Source of the DNA: Mycetocola zhadangensis
Lineage (GTDB): Bacteria; Actinomycetota; Actinomycetes; Actinomycetales; Microbacteriaceae
DNA: 64,000 nucleotides
Reading direction: 5' to 3'
Assembly (NCBI RefSeq): GCF_003668565.1
Contig: NZ_RCWJ01000001.1
Coordinates: 434,001 to 498,000, forward strand
This document shows, piece by piece, positions 45,483 through 54,467 of the stretch. The stretch's first letter is position 1. The number at the start of each line of letters is the position of its first letter. The translations under genes were made by a program, and so were the position numbers. The notes under the pieces were generated by a model, which saw only the letters and a list, made by a program, of their open reading frames with translations, was not told the DNA's origin and searched no databases.

Positions 45483-46340
45483 TCACGGCAGTCCGCACAC
45501 CTGTTTCACGAATCCGTAGAGTGCAGCCCGCGTGGCGTCGTCCACGGCGAACCGGTACGCGCCCGTGACACCGTCGACGTCGACGGTCAGCACCAGAACA
45601 GTGCCGATCTTGTCTTCGGCGATCGCGTGAGAGTCACAGCGGGCTGGGCGGATTCGCAGGTTCACCTCGTGAACAGCGGATGCCGCATCCATCGTCACCG
45701 AGAGCGGCCAGCTGTCGGATCCGTCCTCGGGGGCGAGAAGCGGAGTCGACGCAACGCTTCTGATGAGAACGCTCCCGTTCGCCCCGGTTGGGGTGAAACG
45801 GAGCGGAATCACGGCGACAGCGTTCGCACCTGAACCGTCGATCGTGAGCGGACCGGCGGTGTCGAGGGTCAGCACCCGATCCACTCGGACCGTGATGCAC
45901 TCGGTGTCGTGCAGGCGGGGGAGCGTGCCGAGCGGGTCGGATGGCGTCACAGTGGCCGGATCGCCTGAGCCCAGGGTGACCGAGAGTGTCGGGGCGTCCG
46001 ACGGCTCGATGGTGTTTCCGCAGGCGACATCGGGCACCGTTGTGCGGAGGTCGACGGTGCGGCCGGCGGTGACCTCGGTGGGTTTCGGCCAGGCAGCTGG
46101 GGCGGCGAAGCCGGGCCAGCTCAGTGTGGCGTTCGAGACGGTGATGCTCTCGGAGCCTTCGTTGATGACCCGGAGCACGAGCGTTCCGCTCGAATAGTCG
46201 GTGCGCGCCTGTGTGACCTCGAACCGAACGGTGTCAGGCGAAGCGGTCGGCGTCGGGAGTGCAAGTGCGGAACAGCCGACCGCTGTCGTGGCCAGCACAG
46301 CGCTGATCAGCCCGATCAGGACCGTTCGCCGCCGCATCAC
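45483..46340 (-). CDS. Secreted lipoprotein of unknown function
   Basis: The 285-residue product has a lipoprotein signal (RRR..., hydrophobic core, AVGC lipobox with Cys near 23). The rest is Thr/Ser/Pro/Val-rich with predicted beta structure and four Cys (ACGN, DTECI, RPARC and QVCGL), which could form disulfides. No family is recognised. It follows mrp by 9 bases on the same strand and so ends the mgtE-like/DUF1003/mrp operon. Confidence 0.8.
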   Translation of the reverse strand: MMRRRTVLIGLISAVLATTAVGCSALALPTPTASPDTVRFEVTQARTDYSSGTLVLRVINEGSESITVSNATLSWPGFAAPAAWPKPTEVTAGRTVDLRTTVPDVACGNTIEPSDAPTLSVTLGSGDPATVTPSDPLGTLPRLHDTECITVRVDRVLTLDTAGPLTIDGSGANAVAVIPLRFTPTGANGSVLIRSVASTPLLAPEDGSDSWPLSVTMDAASAVHEVNLRIRPARCDSHAIAEDKIGTVLVLTVDVDGVTGAYRFAVDDATRAALYGFVKQVCGLP

Positions 46341-46349
46341 CTTCGCCGA

Positions 46350-47528
46350 TCAGGCCGGAGCGAGTCCGAGTCGGCGGCCGACCAGTCCGCGACCGCGTGC
46401 GAGCAGCGAATCGGCCACGGTGCGGATGGCGATGCTCGCCGGATCGTCGGGGTGCTCGAGAACCACTGGCGCGCCGGTGTCACCGCCTGCTCGAAGCGGA
46501 ACACTCAACGGCACGCTCGCGAGCAGCGGCACAGCGTCGACGTCGGCAGCCGCGCTCAGGCGCCTGGCAACCTCAGCACCCCCACCCTCGCCGAAGAGCG
46601 AGAGGATCGAACCGTCGGGTTGGGCGAGCCCAGCCATGTTCTCGATCACGCCGATGACCTTCTGCCCGGTCTGCCGAGCGACGATGCCGCTGCGTTCGGC
46701 CACATCGGCAGCTGCGGGCTGCGGGGTCGTGACTACGAGCACCTCGGCGTTCGGCAACAGCTGTCCGAGCGAGATCGCGACATCGCCTGTGCCAGGAGGC
46801 AGATCCAGAAGGAGCACGTCGAGGTCACCGAAGTAGACGTCGGTGAGGAACTGGCTGATGGTGCGGTGCAGCATCGGCCCCCGCCAGGCAACGGCCTTCG
46901 CCTGGCCGCCAGCTCCCTGCGCTGGGTCGAGGAACATGCCGATGGAAATGACCTTCACGCCGTAGCCGATCGGAGGGAGGATCATGTCTCCCACCTGCGT
47001 AGGTGAGGTGATCGTGCCGGCGCGAGACGTCGCATCCGTTAGTCCGAGAAGTCCGGGGATCGAGAAACCGTGCACGTCCGCGTCGACAATCCCGACGCTG
47101 AGACCGCGGGAGGCGAGTTCGACAGCGAGATTGGCTGTGAGGGTCGATTTGCCGACGCCGCCCTTGCCGCTCGTGACGGCGTAGACCTTGGTGAGGCTGC
47201 CTGGTCCGAACGGCATTTGGCGCGCGGCGCGCGAGCCGCGGAGCGAGTCGGTGAGGGCGCGGCGTTCTTCAGGTGTCATCACGCCGACCGTGATGCTGGT
47301 GCTCGTGACGCCGGGCACGCTGGCGACAGCCGCTGCGACATCCCGTTCGATCGCCGTGGCCGCAGGACACCCGACGATGGTGAGTTTGATGGCGACGGCT
47401 GCCGCACCGTTCTCGGACACGGCGATGTCGCCGACCATGCCGAGATCGGTGATCGGCTTGCGGATTTCGGGGTCGATGACCGAGCGAAGTGCTGTGGAGA
47501 TTCGCGACGCGAGGTCAGCGGGAAGCAT
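46350..47528 (-). CDS. mrp: Mrp/NBP35-type P-loop ATPase for Fe-S cluster transfer
   Basis: The 392-residue product has an N-terminal MIP18/DUF59-like domain (about 5-80, VIDPEIRKPITDLGMV) and a deviant Walker A GKGGVGKST at 121-129. IVDADVHGFSIPGLLG and DLPPGTGDVAISL follow. The family carries Fe-S clusters to target proteins. After GVIENMAG the usual CxxC cluster ligand pair is absent, as in many actinobacterial members. It overlaps the DUF1003 gene by 14 bases. Confidence 0.92.
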   Translation of the reverse strand: MLPADLASRISTALRSVIDPEIRKPITDLGMVGDIAVSENGAAAVAIKLTIVGCPAATAIERDVAAAVASVPGVTSTSITVGVMTPEERRALTDSLRGSRAARQMPFGPGSLTKVYAVTSGKGGVGKSTLTANLAVELASRGLSVGIVDADVHGFSIPGLLGLTDATSRAGTITSPTQVGDMILPPIGYGVKVISIGMFLDPAQGAGGQAKAVAWRGPMLHRTISQFLTDVYFGDLDVLLLDLPPGTGDVAISLGQLLPNAEVLVVTTPQPAAADVAERSGIVARQTGQKVIGVIENMAGLAQPDGSILSLFGEGGGAEVARRLSAAADVDAVPLLASVPLSVPLRAGGDTGAPVVLEHPDDPASIAIRTVADSLLARGRGLVGRRLGLAPA

Positions 47529-48027
47529 CGCCCTTGTCCTTGTCGAGCTCTTCGAGGAGCGAACGGAGCTCCTGCCGAATGAAGTCCTTCGAGGCCATGT
47601 CCTTCATGGCGAGGCGGAGTGCAACCACCTCTCGGGCGAGGTACTCGGTGTCGTTGAGGTTACGCTCGGAGCGCTGCCGATCCTGCTCGATCTGCACACG
47701 GTCACGGTCGTCCTGACGGTTCTGCGCCAGCAGGATGAGCGGAGCGGCGTACGACGCCTGAAGCGACAGGATGAGGGTGAGGGCCGTGAACCCGAGTGCC
47801 GCAGAGTCGAACCGGAAATTCTCGGGGCCCCAGGTGTTGTACGCGATCCAGGCCAGGCAGAAGATCGTGAGGCCAGCCAGGAATGCGGGGGTTCCCATGG
47901 CGCGGGCGACCCACTCGGTGAATCGGCCGAACCGATCACGGGACTCACGCTTGCGCCCGGGGAGCATTGACGTGCGAAGGCCCTTCGGGGCGTCGAGGCG
48001 CACGTCGTTTTTGCGGTTCCTAGCCAC
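47515..48027 (-). CDS. DUF1003 membrane protein
   Basis: The 170-residue product has two hydrophobic helices (about 47-66 and 76-97) with the DUF1003 signature LAWIAYNTWGPENFRFD, then ILSLQASYAAPLILLAQNRQDDRDR. A long charged helix follows to the C-terminus and may form a coiled coil. The function is unknown. It overlaps the MgtE-like gene by 8 bases upstream and mrp by 14 downstream. The partnership with a CBS/MgtE-N protein suggests a role in ion response. Confidence 0.88.
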   Translation of the reverse strand: MARNRKNDVRLDAPKGLRTSMLPGRKRESRDRFGRFTEWVARAMGTPAFLAGLTIFCLAWIAYNTWGPENFRFDSAALGFTALTLILSLQASYAAPLILLAQNRQDDRDRVQIEQDRQRSERNLNDTEYLAREVVALRLAMKDMASKDFIRQELRSLLEELDKDKGDASR

Positions 48028-49306
48028 GAACGGCCCTCCTTCCCTGTGGTTTGTGCGTCGTTACCGGTTCGTCGTCGTTCTGACTTCGCCAGTCTTCGGG
48101 CAACAGGTAGTCGAGGACATCGTCAATTGTCACCACCCCGACGAGTCTGTGTGTGTCGTCGACGACGGGCACGGAAACGAGGTCGTAGCTGGCCAGGATT
48201 CGCGACACCTCTGCCGCTGATGCCTTCGCCGTCACGGGGTCAAGGCTCTGATCCATGATGGCGCCGAGTCGCTCGTGCGGCGGGTAGCGCAGCATTCGTT
48301 GGAAGTGCACGATGCCGAGGTAACGTCCCGTCGGCGGTTCGTACGGCGGCAGGGTGACGCAGACCGCGGCGCCAAGGGCTGGCGGCAGCTCGGGGCGCCG
48401 AATCAGGGCGAGCGCTTCGGCGACGGTGGAGTCTGCGGAGAGGATGACGGGCTCCGTGGTCATGAGGCCGCCAGCGGTGTCCGGGGCGAACGCCAGGAGC
48501 ATTCGAACGTCTTCGGCTTCCTCTGGCTCCATCAGTTCGAGCAGGTGCTCTCCGCGCTCGAGCGGGAGCTGCGCGATCAGGTCGGCGGCGTCGTCGGGCT
48601 GCATCTGGTCGAGCACGTCCGCGGCGCGTTCGTCGCCGAGCTGGGTGAGGATCGAAACCTGGTCGGTCTCAGGCATTTCCTCGAGCGCGTCGGCAACACG
48701 GTCGTCCGGGAGTTCTTCGACGACCTCGATCATCCGGTCCTGGGGCAGGTCGAGCAGGGTGTTTGCGAGGTCGGCCGGCTTGAGGTCGGAGTATGTGGCG
48801 ATGAGCTGTTCGGCCGACTGCGCTTCCGACCCGGTCTGCTTCTCACGAATCTCACGCCAGGTCGCGAACGTTGTTGTTCCCTTGGCGAACGGTGACGGCG
48901 ACAGCTTGGGTCGACGCACGAAGTACTGGCTCACAGCCCAGGCACCCGGACCAACCTCTTCAATGGCGACATCTTCGATCGTGGCCTCGCCCGAGCCGTC
49001 GACGAAGAGCACCTTGCGTCCGAGGAGTTCGGCGATGACCCGCACCTCGCCGCCGCGCTGCTCGAAGCGACGCACGTTGATCAGCCCTGTTGTGATGATC
49101 TGGCCTGAGGCGATGGAGGTGACACGACCGATGGAGACAAACACCCGTCGTTTCCCCGGGATTTCGACGATGAGTCCGACGACGCGGGGAGGGTCGTTCT
49201 TCCTGTACACAACGAGCACGTCGCGCACCTTGCCCACACGGTCGCCCGCTGGGTCAAAAACTGTGCACCCGGCCAACCGGGCGACGAAAACTCTCGAGCC
49301 ACTCAC
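48020..49306 (-). CDS. Soluble MgtE N-terminal/CBS-domain protein with PRC-barrel-like start
   Basis: The 428-residue protein has three parts. Residues about 1-90 are PRC-barrel-like (VFDPAGDRVGKVRDVLVVYRKNDPPRVVGLIVEI). Residues about 165-280 match the MgtE N-domain repeats (DLPQDRMIEVVEELPDDRVADALEEMPETDQ...). Two CBS domains fill about 285-410. The magnesium channel helices of MgtE are missing, so it cannot transport alone. It may be a sensor for Mg2+ or nucleotides that acts through DUF1003. It starts the operon with DUF1003, mrp and a lipoprotein. Confidence 0.88.
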   Translation of the reverse strand: MSGSRVFVARLAGCTVFDPAGDRVGKVRDVLVVYRKNDPPRVVGLIVEIPGKRRVFVSIGRVTSIASGQIITTGLINVRRFEQRGGEVRVIAELLGRKVLFVDGSGEATIEDVAIEEVGPGAWAVSQYFVRRPKLSPSPFAKGTTTFATWREIREKQTGSEAQSAEQLIATYSDLKPADLANTLLDLPQDRMIEVVEELPDDRVADALEEMPETDQVSILTQLGDERAADVLDQMQPDDAADLIAQLPLERGEHLLELMEPEEAEDVRMLLAFAPDTAGGLMTTEPVILSADSTVAEALALIRRPELPPALGAAVCVTLPPYEPPTGRYLGIVHFQRMLRYPPHERLGAIMDQSLDPVTAKASAAEVSRILASYDLVSVPVVDDTHRLVGVVTIDDVLDYLLPEDWRSQNDDEPVTTHKPQGRRAVRG

Positions 49307-49405
49307 CCCTCTAACTTAGTGCCGATCGCTGATAACGGCTGGGAAGCGGGCGAAGCGGATGCTCCGGGGCTGGGTTGCGAGCCATACCGGTGTGAGAATG
49401 GATGA

Positions 49406-49918
49406 GTGAGTAACCCACAGCAGCGCCGAGGCGCAGACAAGTACCCGTTCGAGGCAATGATCCCGCGCGGTGAAACCGTCGCAAGCTTTGAGAGCTACAA
49501 GCAGGCGCAAAGCGCCGTCGACACCCTGGCCCAGGCTGACTTCCCGGTCAAGCAGATCTCGATCGTCGGGGACGGGCTGAAGAGTGTCGAGCGTGTCACC
49601 GGTCGTCTGAGCTACGGACGTACCGCCGGAGCCGGTGCGTTGAGCGGCGCGTGGCTCGGCCTGTTCTTCGGACTCCTGCTCATCATCATCAACCCGGCAG
49701 CGAACATCACCTTCGTTGGTGCGGCCGTGCTGATTGGTGCCGCGTTCGGCATGATGTTCTCCGTGGTCTCCTACGCTTTGAACCGCCGCCGTCGTGACTT
49801 CACCTCGGTGATGCAGGTCATCGCAACGAGCTACGCGGTGACCGTCGCGCCTGAGCTCGCGAACCGGGCGCGCAACCTTCTCGACGCATCGCCGCAGCAG
49901 CAGCAACAGCAGCAGTAG
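49406..49918 (+). CDS. General stress protein, YflT-like domain with polyglutamine tail
   Basis: The 170-residue product has an N-terminal YflT/general stress domain (TVASFESYKQAQSAVDTLAQADFPVKQISIVGDGLK near 23-58). A glycine-zipper membrane segment follows (about 73-110, AGAGALSGAWLGLFFGLLL). It ends in seven glutamines from CAG/CAA repeats. The family is induced by stress in other bacteria; the action is unclear. A GTG start is used without an evident ribosome site. Confidence 0.8.
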   Translation: MSNPQQRRGADKYPFEAMIPRGETVASFESYKQAQSAVDTLAQADFPVKQISIVGDGLKSVERVTGRLSYGRTAGAGALSGAWLGLFFGLLLIIINPAANITFVGAAVLIGAAFGMMFSVVSYALNRRRRDFTSVMQVIATSYAVTVAPELANRARNLLDASPQQQQQQQ

Positions 49919-49932
49919 CCGCGTTTCGAATG

Positions 49933-49966
49933 ACGAAATGCCCCGCCTTTCGGCGGGGCATTTCGT
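49933..49966. terminator. Bidirectional terminator between stress protein and pepP
   Basis: A perfect 15-bp stem (49933-49947 with 49952-49966) has a TTTC loop and is followed by GTTT. It serves both convergent genes. Confidence 0.9.
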
Positions 49967-49980
49967 GTTTCGTGCTCTCG

Positions 49981-51417
49981 TTATGCCTGGAGGCCGGCGA
50001 TCCATGCCTCGACGTCGTCCGCTGTGCGGGGGATGTTCACTGAGAGATTCTCCGCTCCGGTCGCTGTGACGAGAATGTCGTCCTCGATCCGGACGCCGAT
50101 TCCGCGGAACTCCTCAGGAACGCTGAGGTCGTCCGGCTGGAAGTAGAGACCGGGCTCGATGGTGAACACCATTCCCTCCTTCACCTCGCCGTCGTGGTAC
50201 ATCTCACGGCGCGCCTGGGCGCAATCGTGAACGTCGAGTCCGAGGTGGTGGCTCGTTCCGTGCACCATGTAACGGCGGTGGAATTGTTTGGACGGATCCA
50301 GTGACTCTTCAGCGCTGACAGGAAGCATGCCCCACGCAGCAGTGTGTTTTGCGATGACCTTCATGGCCTCAGCGTGCACATCGCGGAAGATGATCCCGGG
50401 GCGGACGATAGCGAACGCGGCATCCGCCGCTTCACGGACGGCCTCGTAGACGGCGCGCTGCACGTCGGTGAAGCGTCCGTTTGACGGCAGGGTGCGGGTG
50501 ATGTCGGCCGTGTACAGGCTGTCCACCTCTACGCCGGCGTCGAGGAGCATGAGATCTCCGGGTACGACGGGGCCGTCGTTGCGGGTCCAGTGCAGGATGC
50601 AGGCGTGTGGTCCTGACGCCGCGATGGTGTCGTAGCCGACAGCGTTCCCGTCGAGTCGAGCCCGGGTGTAAAAGACACCCTCGACTGCCCGCTCTCCGCG
50701 CTCATGTGCTGTGATTCGAGGGAAGTCGGCGATGACGTCGGAGAAGCCGCGGGCTGTCGCGTCGACCGCTCGGCGGATCTGCTCGATCTCGTAGTCGTCT
50801 TTCACGAGTCGCATCTCGGAGAGGAAAGTCGACAGTTCGTCGTCCTCGCCAACTGTGGTGTCGGCATCCGTCGTCTGGAAATTCTCAAGCGGCGCCGTGT
50901 GAATGCTCAGGTCGGCGGCCACCTGCGCCAGCGAGGGGCGCGGCCCGATCCAGAACTCGCCGATCGCCGGGTTGGCGTAAAACTCGTTCGACGTGCGGTC
51001 GGCGCGTTCGCGGAAGTACACGGTGGCATCGTGGCCGTCGGCGTTTGGCTCGAGCACAAGCATCGAATCCGGCTCGCTGTCCGCACCCCAGGCGGTGAGG
51101 TAGACGAAAGCGGAATGAGCACGGAATGGGTAGTCGGTGTCGTTCGACCGCTGTTTCAGTGATCCGGCGGGAACAACAACACGCTTGCCAGCGAACGCGG
51201 CTGACACAGCTGCGCGGCGCCGGGCGGCGAATGAAGCCTGCTCGCGCGGCTCGGGGAGTTCGTCGACGCGGTCTGCCCAGTTGGAGCCGATGTACTCCTG
51301 GAACTCGGTTGATGCCGGCGTTGTTGAGCGGTTCGAGGTACCCCTCGTCTCTTCGCTCGGTGTTTCTTCGCTCGCCGGTGCGACGCCGGTGGCGGATTCG
51401 GTGGTTTCGCTCTGCAT
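49981..51417 (-). CDS. pepP: Aminopeptidase P (Xaa-Pro aminopeptidase)
   Basis: The product has 478 residues from the ATG at 51417; a GTG at 51432 is equally possible because neither has a well-spaced ribosome site. An acidic, disordered start of about 45 residues precedes an aminopeptidase P N-domain (AARRRAAVSAAFAGKRVVVPAGS). The pita-bread metalloprotease domain has LMLLDAGVEVDSLYTADITRTLP with two Asp ligands, the MVHGTSHHLGLDVHD stretch with the His ligand, FTIEPGLYF and GVRIEDD with Glu ligands. It cleaves the bond before proline in peptides. Confidence 0.92.
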   Translation of the reverse strand: MQSETTESATGVAPASEETPSEETRGTSNRSTTPASTEFQEYIGSNWADRVDELPEPREQASFAARRRAAVSAAFAGKRVVVPAGSLKQRSNDTDYPFRAHSAFVYLTAWGADSEPDSMLVLEPNADGHDATVYFRERADRTSNEFYANPAIGEFWIGPRPSLAQVAADLSIHTAPLENFQTTDADTTVGEDDELSTFLSEMRLVKDDYEIEQIRRAVDATARGFSDVIADFPRITAHERGERAVEGVFYTRARLDGNAVGYDTIAASGPHACILHWTRNDGPVVPGDLMLLDAGVEVDSLYTADITRTLPSNGRFTDVQRAVYEAVREAADAAFAIVRPGIIFRDVHAEAMKVIAKHTAAWGMLPVSAEESLDPSKQFHRRYMVHGTSHHLGLDVHDCAQARREMYHDGEVKEGMVFTIEPGLYFQPDDLSVPEEFRGIGVRIEDDILVTATGAENLSVNIPRTADDVEAWIAGLQA

Positions 51418-51462
51418 CCTCCCATTGTCCACCCGTCTGGGAGTAGTGGCGAGGTCGGCCGG

Positions 51463-52491
51463 TCAGCCCGCAGCGGGCGAAGGGCTGAGTTGCACGAGAA
51501 CGGGGCGGTGGTCGCTCCCGGTCCCGTCGGTCTCTGTGGCGACGCGCATGCCGGTCACAGTCCAGTCCGGCGTCGCCATGACGTGGTCAATAGGCGCGCC
51601 GAGAAGAGCGGGGATTTTGCTCGGCCAGGTGCCGACAGCACCGTTGCCGGATGCGCGCCCGGCATCGGCACATTGGCCGAGTGTTGCGTCGTCGGCACTT
51701 TCGAGACCGATCATGTTGTCGACCGTCGCGTTGAAGTCGCCGGCCATGATCACGCTGCCTGACGCACACTGCCCGGCCAGCCAGGCCAGGTCGTCACGCC
51801 AGTTTGCCATCTGGCCGTCAATCGGAGCGACAGCGTGGGCGGCAACGATGGTCGGACCATCGCCGTCGATGGGCTTCACGATGACGGTCGGAAGGACCTT
51901 GGTGTTCTCGTTTCGTTCCTCGTTGCTTGTGACTTTCATGTAGTCGCCGAGTGTGGGGCTGACGAGCACTGTTGTTGAGCGCGCGGGAGAGATCTGGTCG
52001 AACCACTCGGTGTGGACCCACATCGGGCGGCCGGCATCACGCATCGCTTCGGCGATCTCGATGCCCGTTTCCTGGGTGGTCTCCGGAAGGGAGATCACGT
52101 CGGCCTCCGCGTCGACGGCGAGTTGGGCGACGGCCGCAGAACCAGGCGCGTCGCCCAGGGTGTTCCAGCTCAGCACGGTGATCGAGCCGGCACTCTTTTC
52201 GGCGAACTCGGTGTTTCCGAAGCCACGGTCGCTGAGAACGATGCCGTTGGCGACGACGAAGAGACCGAGGAGAATCGCCATCGTCCCTGCGAAGGCTCGA
52301 AGCGGTTTGACCAGCGCCAGCAGGATAAACACCACAACGGCACCAGCGGCAATGGCCGTCACGAGTGAACGCATGCTGAGGATCTGGGCGAGAATCCACG
52401 TGGTCTGAAAGTCGAACAGAGCCGGCCAGGTAATGATAAGAAGCAGAACAGCGACCGCAATGGTCACGACGGCGCCGAGAAACTTGAGCAT
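51463..52491 (-). CDS. Membrane-anchored endonuclease/exonuclease/phosphatase-family protein
   Basis: The 342-residue product has three N-terminal hydrophobic helices (about 5-25, 42-62 and 66-88). An extracytoplasmic EEP domain follows from about 105: VLSWNTLGD, ISLPETTQE with Glu ligand, VAAHAVAP, VIMAGDFNATVDN and PIDHVMA, ending SDHRPVLVQL. These are the catalytic residues of DNase I-like phosphodiesterases. The substrate could be DNA, lipid or small phosphodiesters. It is divergent from the PHP gene with about 86 bases between. Confidence 0.88.
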   Translation of the reverse strand: MLKFLGAVVTIAVAVLLLIITWPALFDFQTTWILAQILSMRSLVTAIAAGAVVVFILLALVKPLRAFAGTMAILLGLFVVANGIVLSDRGFGNTEFAEKSAGSITVLSWNTLGDAPGSAAVAQLAVDAEADVISLPETTQETGIEIAEAMRDAGRPMWVHTEWFDQISPARSTTVLVSPTLGDYMKVTSNEERNENTKVLPTVIVKPIDGDGPTIVAAHAVAPIDGQMANWRDDLAWLAGQCASGSVIMAGDFNATVDNMIGLESADDATLGQCADAGRASGNGAVGTWPSKIPALLGAPIDHVMATPDWTVTGMRVATETDGTGSDHRPVLVQLSPSPAAG

Positions 52492-52577
52492 TGTCAGGCC
52501 ACACTACCGATATCAGCCGACATGGCGCTGGGAGGCCGGTGTCAGGGGCGTGTCGCGCTGAGCCATACACTGGCTCT

Positions 52578-53456
52578 ATGTCAGGGGATACGTTGTTCCG
52601 CGGGCCGAGCGACCTGCACACTCACTCACGAGTGTCGGATGGCACGGAATCACCCTCCCGACTGGTTCGCGAAGCGGCAGCGGCTGGACTCGGCGTTGTC
52701 GCGCTCACCGACCATGACTCAACGGCGGGCTGGCATGAAGCCGCCGGAGAAGCGCAGAAGCAGAACATCACCTTCCTCCCCGGGATGGAGTTCAGCACGC
52801 GCTACGGCTACAAAAGTGTTCACTTGCTCGCCTACCTCTTCGATCCGCTCTCGGCTGAACTCGTCGCCGAGACCGCGCGCATCCGCGAGTCGCGGCTCAA
52901 GCGGGCCGAGTCGATTGTTCGGCGTATCGGTGTCGACTACGCGCTCGACTGGGATGACGTGTTGGCCCAGACGACACCCGGTGCGACCGTTGGCCGGCCG
53001 CACATCGCCGACGCGCTGGTTGCGCGCGGCCATGTGCCGACGCGCAGCGAGGCGTTCACGGGCATCCTTCACCCCCGCAACGGCTACTACCTGCCGCACT
53101 ACGCACCAGACCCGCTGCTCGCTGTGACGCTGGTGCGACGTGCGGGGGGAGTGCCGGTCATCGCGCATCCCGCGACTCGCGGTCGCGACGCCATGATCGA
53201 CGAGCAGCACCTCGCAAAGCTGGTCGACGCCGGGCTGTTCGGGCTCGAGATCGACCATCGCGAAAACACCGATGACGGCAAGGTGCGACTGCGCGAGCTT
53301 GCGAAGAAGTTCGGGCTCGTGCTCACCGGTTCCAGCGACTACCACGGAGCTGGCAAGCCGAATCGACTGGGCGAGAATACGACGACGGATGCTGTCGTGC
53401 AGGCCATCATCGCCGAAGGCACCGGTTCTCAACCGGTTTACCCTCCCGAGCTGTAG
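52578..53456 (+). CDS. PHP-domain metal-dependent phosphoesterase
   Basis: From the ATG at 52578 the product has 292 residues. PHP metal-binding motifs are DLHTHSRVSDG (near 11-21), LTDHDST (near 42), PGMEFS (near 68), IAHPATRG (near 195), GLEIDHREN and LTGSSDYHG (near 258). This is the stand-alone PHP family related to 3-prime,5-prime nucleotide phosphatases/RNase AM. A TACACT box six bases before the ATG implies a leaderless transcript. Confidence 0.9.
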   Translation: MSGDTLFRGPSDLHTHSRVSDGTESPSRLVREAAAAGLGVVALTDHDSTAGWHEAAGEAQKQNITFLPGMEFSTRYGYKSVHLLAYLFDPLSAELVAETARIRESRLKRAESIVRRIGVDYALDWDDVLAQTTPGATVGRPHIADALVARGHVPTRSEAFTGILHPRNGYYLPHYAPDPLLAVTLVRRAGGVPVIAHPATRGRDAMIDEQHLAKLVDAGLFGLEIDHRENTDDGKVRLRELAKKFGLVLTGSSDYHGAGKPNRLGENTTTDAVVQAIIAEGTGSQPVYPPEL

Positions 53457-53558
53457 GTCGTCTCTCGTTCTCGACGCTGCTTGGTCGATAACGGCGGCGT
53501 TTCTCGGATTTTTGCCGCCGCCTGCGACCACGCACGGGCCGACTCGCCATATGTGACC

Positions 53559-53581
53559 GTGCCCGTTTGATCAACGGGCAC
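53559..53581. repeat. Nine-bp-stem hairpin after the PHP gene
   Basis: GTGCCCGTT and AACGGGCAC pair around TGATC. It lies right beside the first copy of the 36-base element and about 100 bases past the PHP stop. It may be a terminator, but no T run follows. Confidence 0.45.
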
Positions 53582-53626
53582 AGGGAACGGCGCAGGCCCG
53601 CCGGACAACTGTCGGATAGCCCTGCG
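53581..53626 (-). terminator. Terminator A; first copy of a 36-base repeat
   Basis: Bases 53581-53616 match 54468-54503 at 34 of 36 positions. The hairpin ends CGCAGG (53591-53596) and CCTGCG (53621-53626) pair perfectly and abut the stop codon of the unknown gene, so it should end that transcript. Confidence 0.65.
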
Positions 53627-54373
53627 TCAGGAATGCTCTGCCTGGGCGGTGAGCCCGCCCCTGGTGCGTGTTTCGAAGGCCAGAGAGATGTGGGAGAGGT
53701 GCTCGCGCGCGATGACCGCCGTGAGTGTTCGATCCTTCAGGGCCGCTCCTACCGCGTAGACATGGGGGTCCGTGTTGATGCACATGCCAGGCACGTCGAC
53801 CCCGTCGACGCGGACGGCGGCAGCCTCGATGTGCCGCTCGGTCACCGGAGAATCCAGCTCGCCGGGGATGCCACCGGTCACTCGCAGCTCGCGGAAGCTG
53901 TTTGTCAGGATGTTGTTGACATGCTCAACCAGTGTGGTCTCTGGCGTCTGCCAGTCATCTCGTGATGCTCGCGTGGTCATGACCGCCTCCCACAGTGTGG
54001 GGTACCGCATGAGCTCGCGCTGTTCCATCATCCAGGCAGGTGGGGGCCTGACAGGATCAGCATCAAGCGACGCACGGACCGAATCACTGAGATCGGCGAG
54101 ATTGGCACCGTCGTTGCGATCATGAGGATTTCGCCAGAGCGTGTAGGAGATGGCGACCGTGTCGAAGGTCATGGGGCCACCGTTATACGATGACCCGGTC
54201 GTGGTCGGGATCCTCTGCTCCTGCAGCGAAGGTTGCTGAACAAACGCCATCACTGGGACCCCGAAAAGCGCGGCGACTTCGTCGATCAATCGTGGCGCGG
54301 GAAAGTCGTCAGGACCGCGATCGGAGAAGTGCATGTCCACAACATACAGAGGCGGGACCGGGAAGCGCTTCAC
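53627..54373 (-). CDS. Hypothetical protein flanked by duplicated terminator elements
   Basis: The 248-residue product from a GTG at 54373 shows no family I recognise. It has no signal peptide or membrane helix. It is mildly acidic and has several Trp, Met and Pro-rich stretches (WRNPHDRND, PPPAWMMEQREL, EHVNNILTNSFRELRV). The frame stays open upstream of the GTG with coding-like residues (SSRGAVYARSTALDP), so it may be longer or 5-prime truncated. A TTCAGA/TATGCT pair with 17-base spacing 25 bases upstream is a possible promoter. Third codon positions look less GC-rich than in neighbours. Near-identical 36-base repeats flank it, hinting at acquisition by insertion or duplication. Confidence 0.6.
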   Translation of the reverse strand: MKRFPVPPLYVVDMHFSDRGPDDFPAPRLIDEVAALFGVPVMAFVQQPSLQEQRIPTTTGSSYNGGPMTFDTVAISYTLWRNPHDRNDGANLADLSDSVRASLDADPVRPPPAWMMEQRELMRYPTLWEAVMTTRASRDDWQTPETTLVEHVNNILTNSFRELRVTGGIPGELDSPVTERHIEAAAVRVDGVDVPGMCINTDPHVYAVGAALKDRTLTAVIAREHLSHISLAFETRTRGGLTAQAEHS

Positions 54374-54467
54374 AATGTTCGGGTCTAGCGCCGTCGAGCG
54401 AGCATAGACGGCTCCCCTGGAGCTCTGAAGGCTTACGGCGGTGGACGCGCCGTTCGACAGCGAGCAA

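Noticed and set aside
49890-49918. CAG/CAA repeat as a microsatellite or phase-variable tract
   Set aside because: It is only seven codons, with mixed codons, at the extreme C-terminus, so slippage would have little effect.
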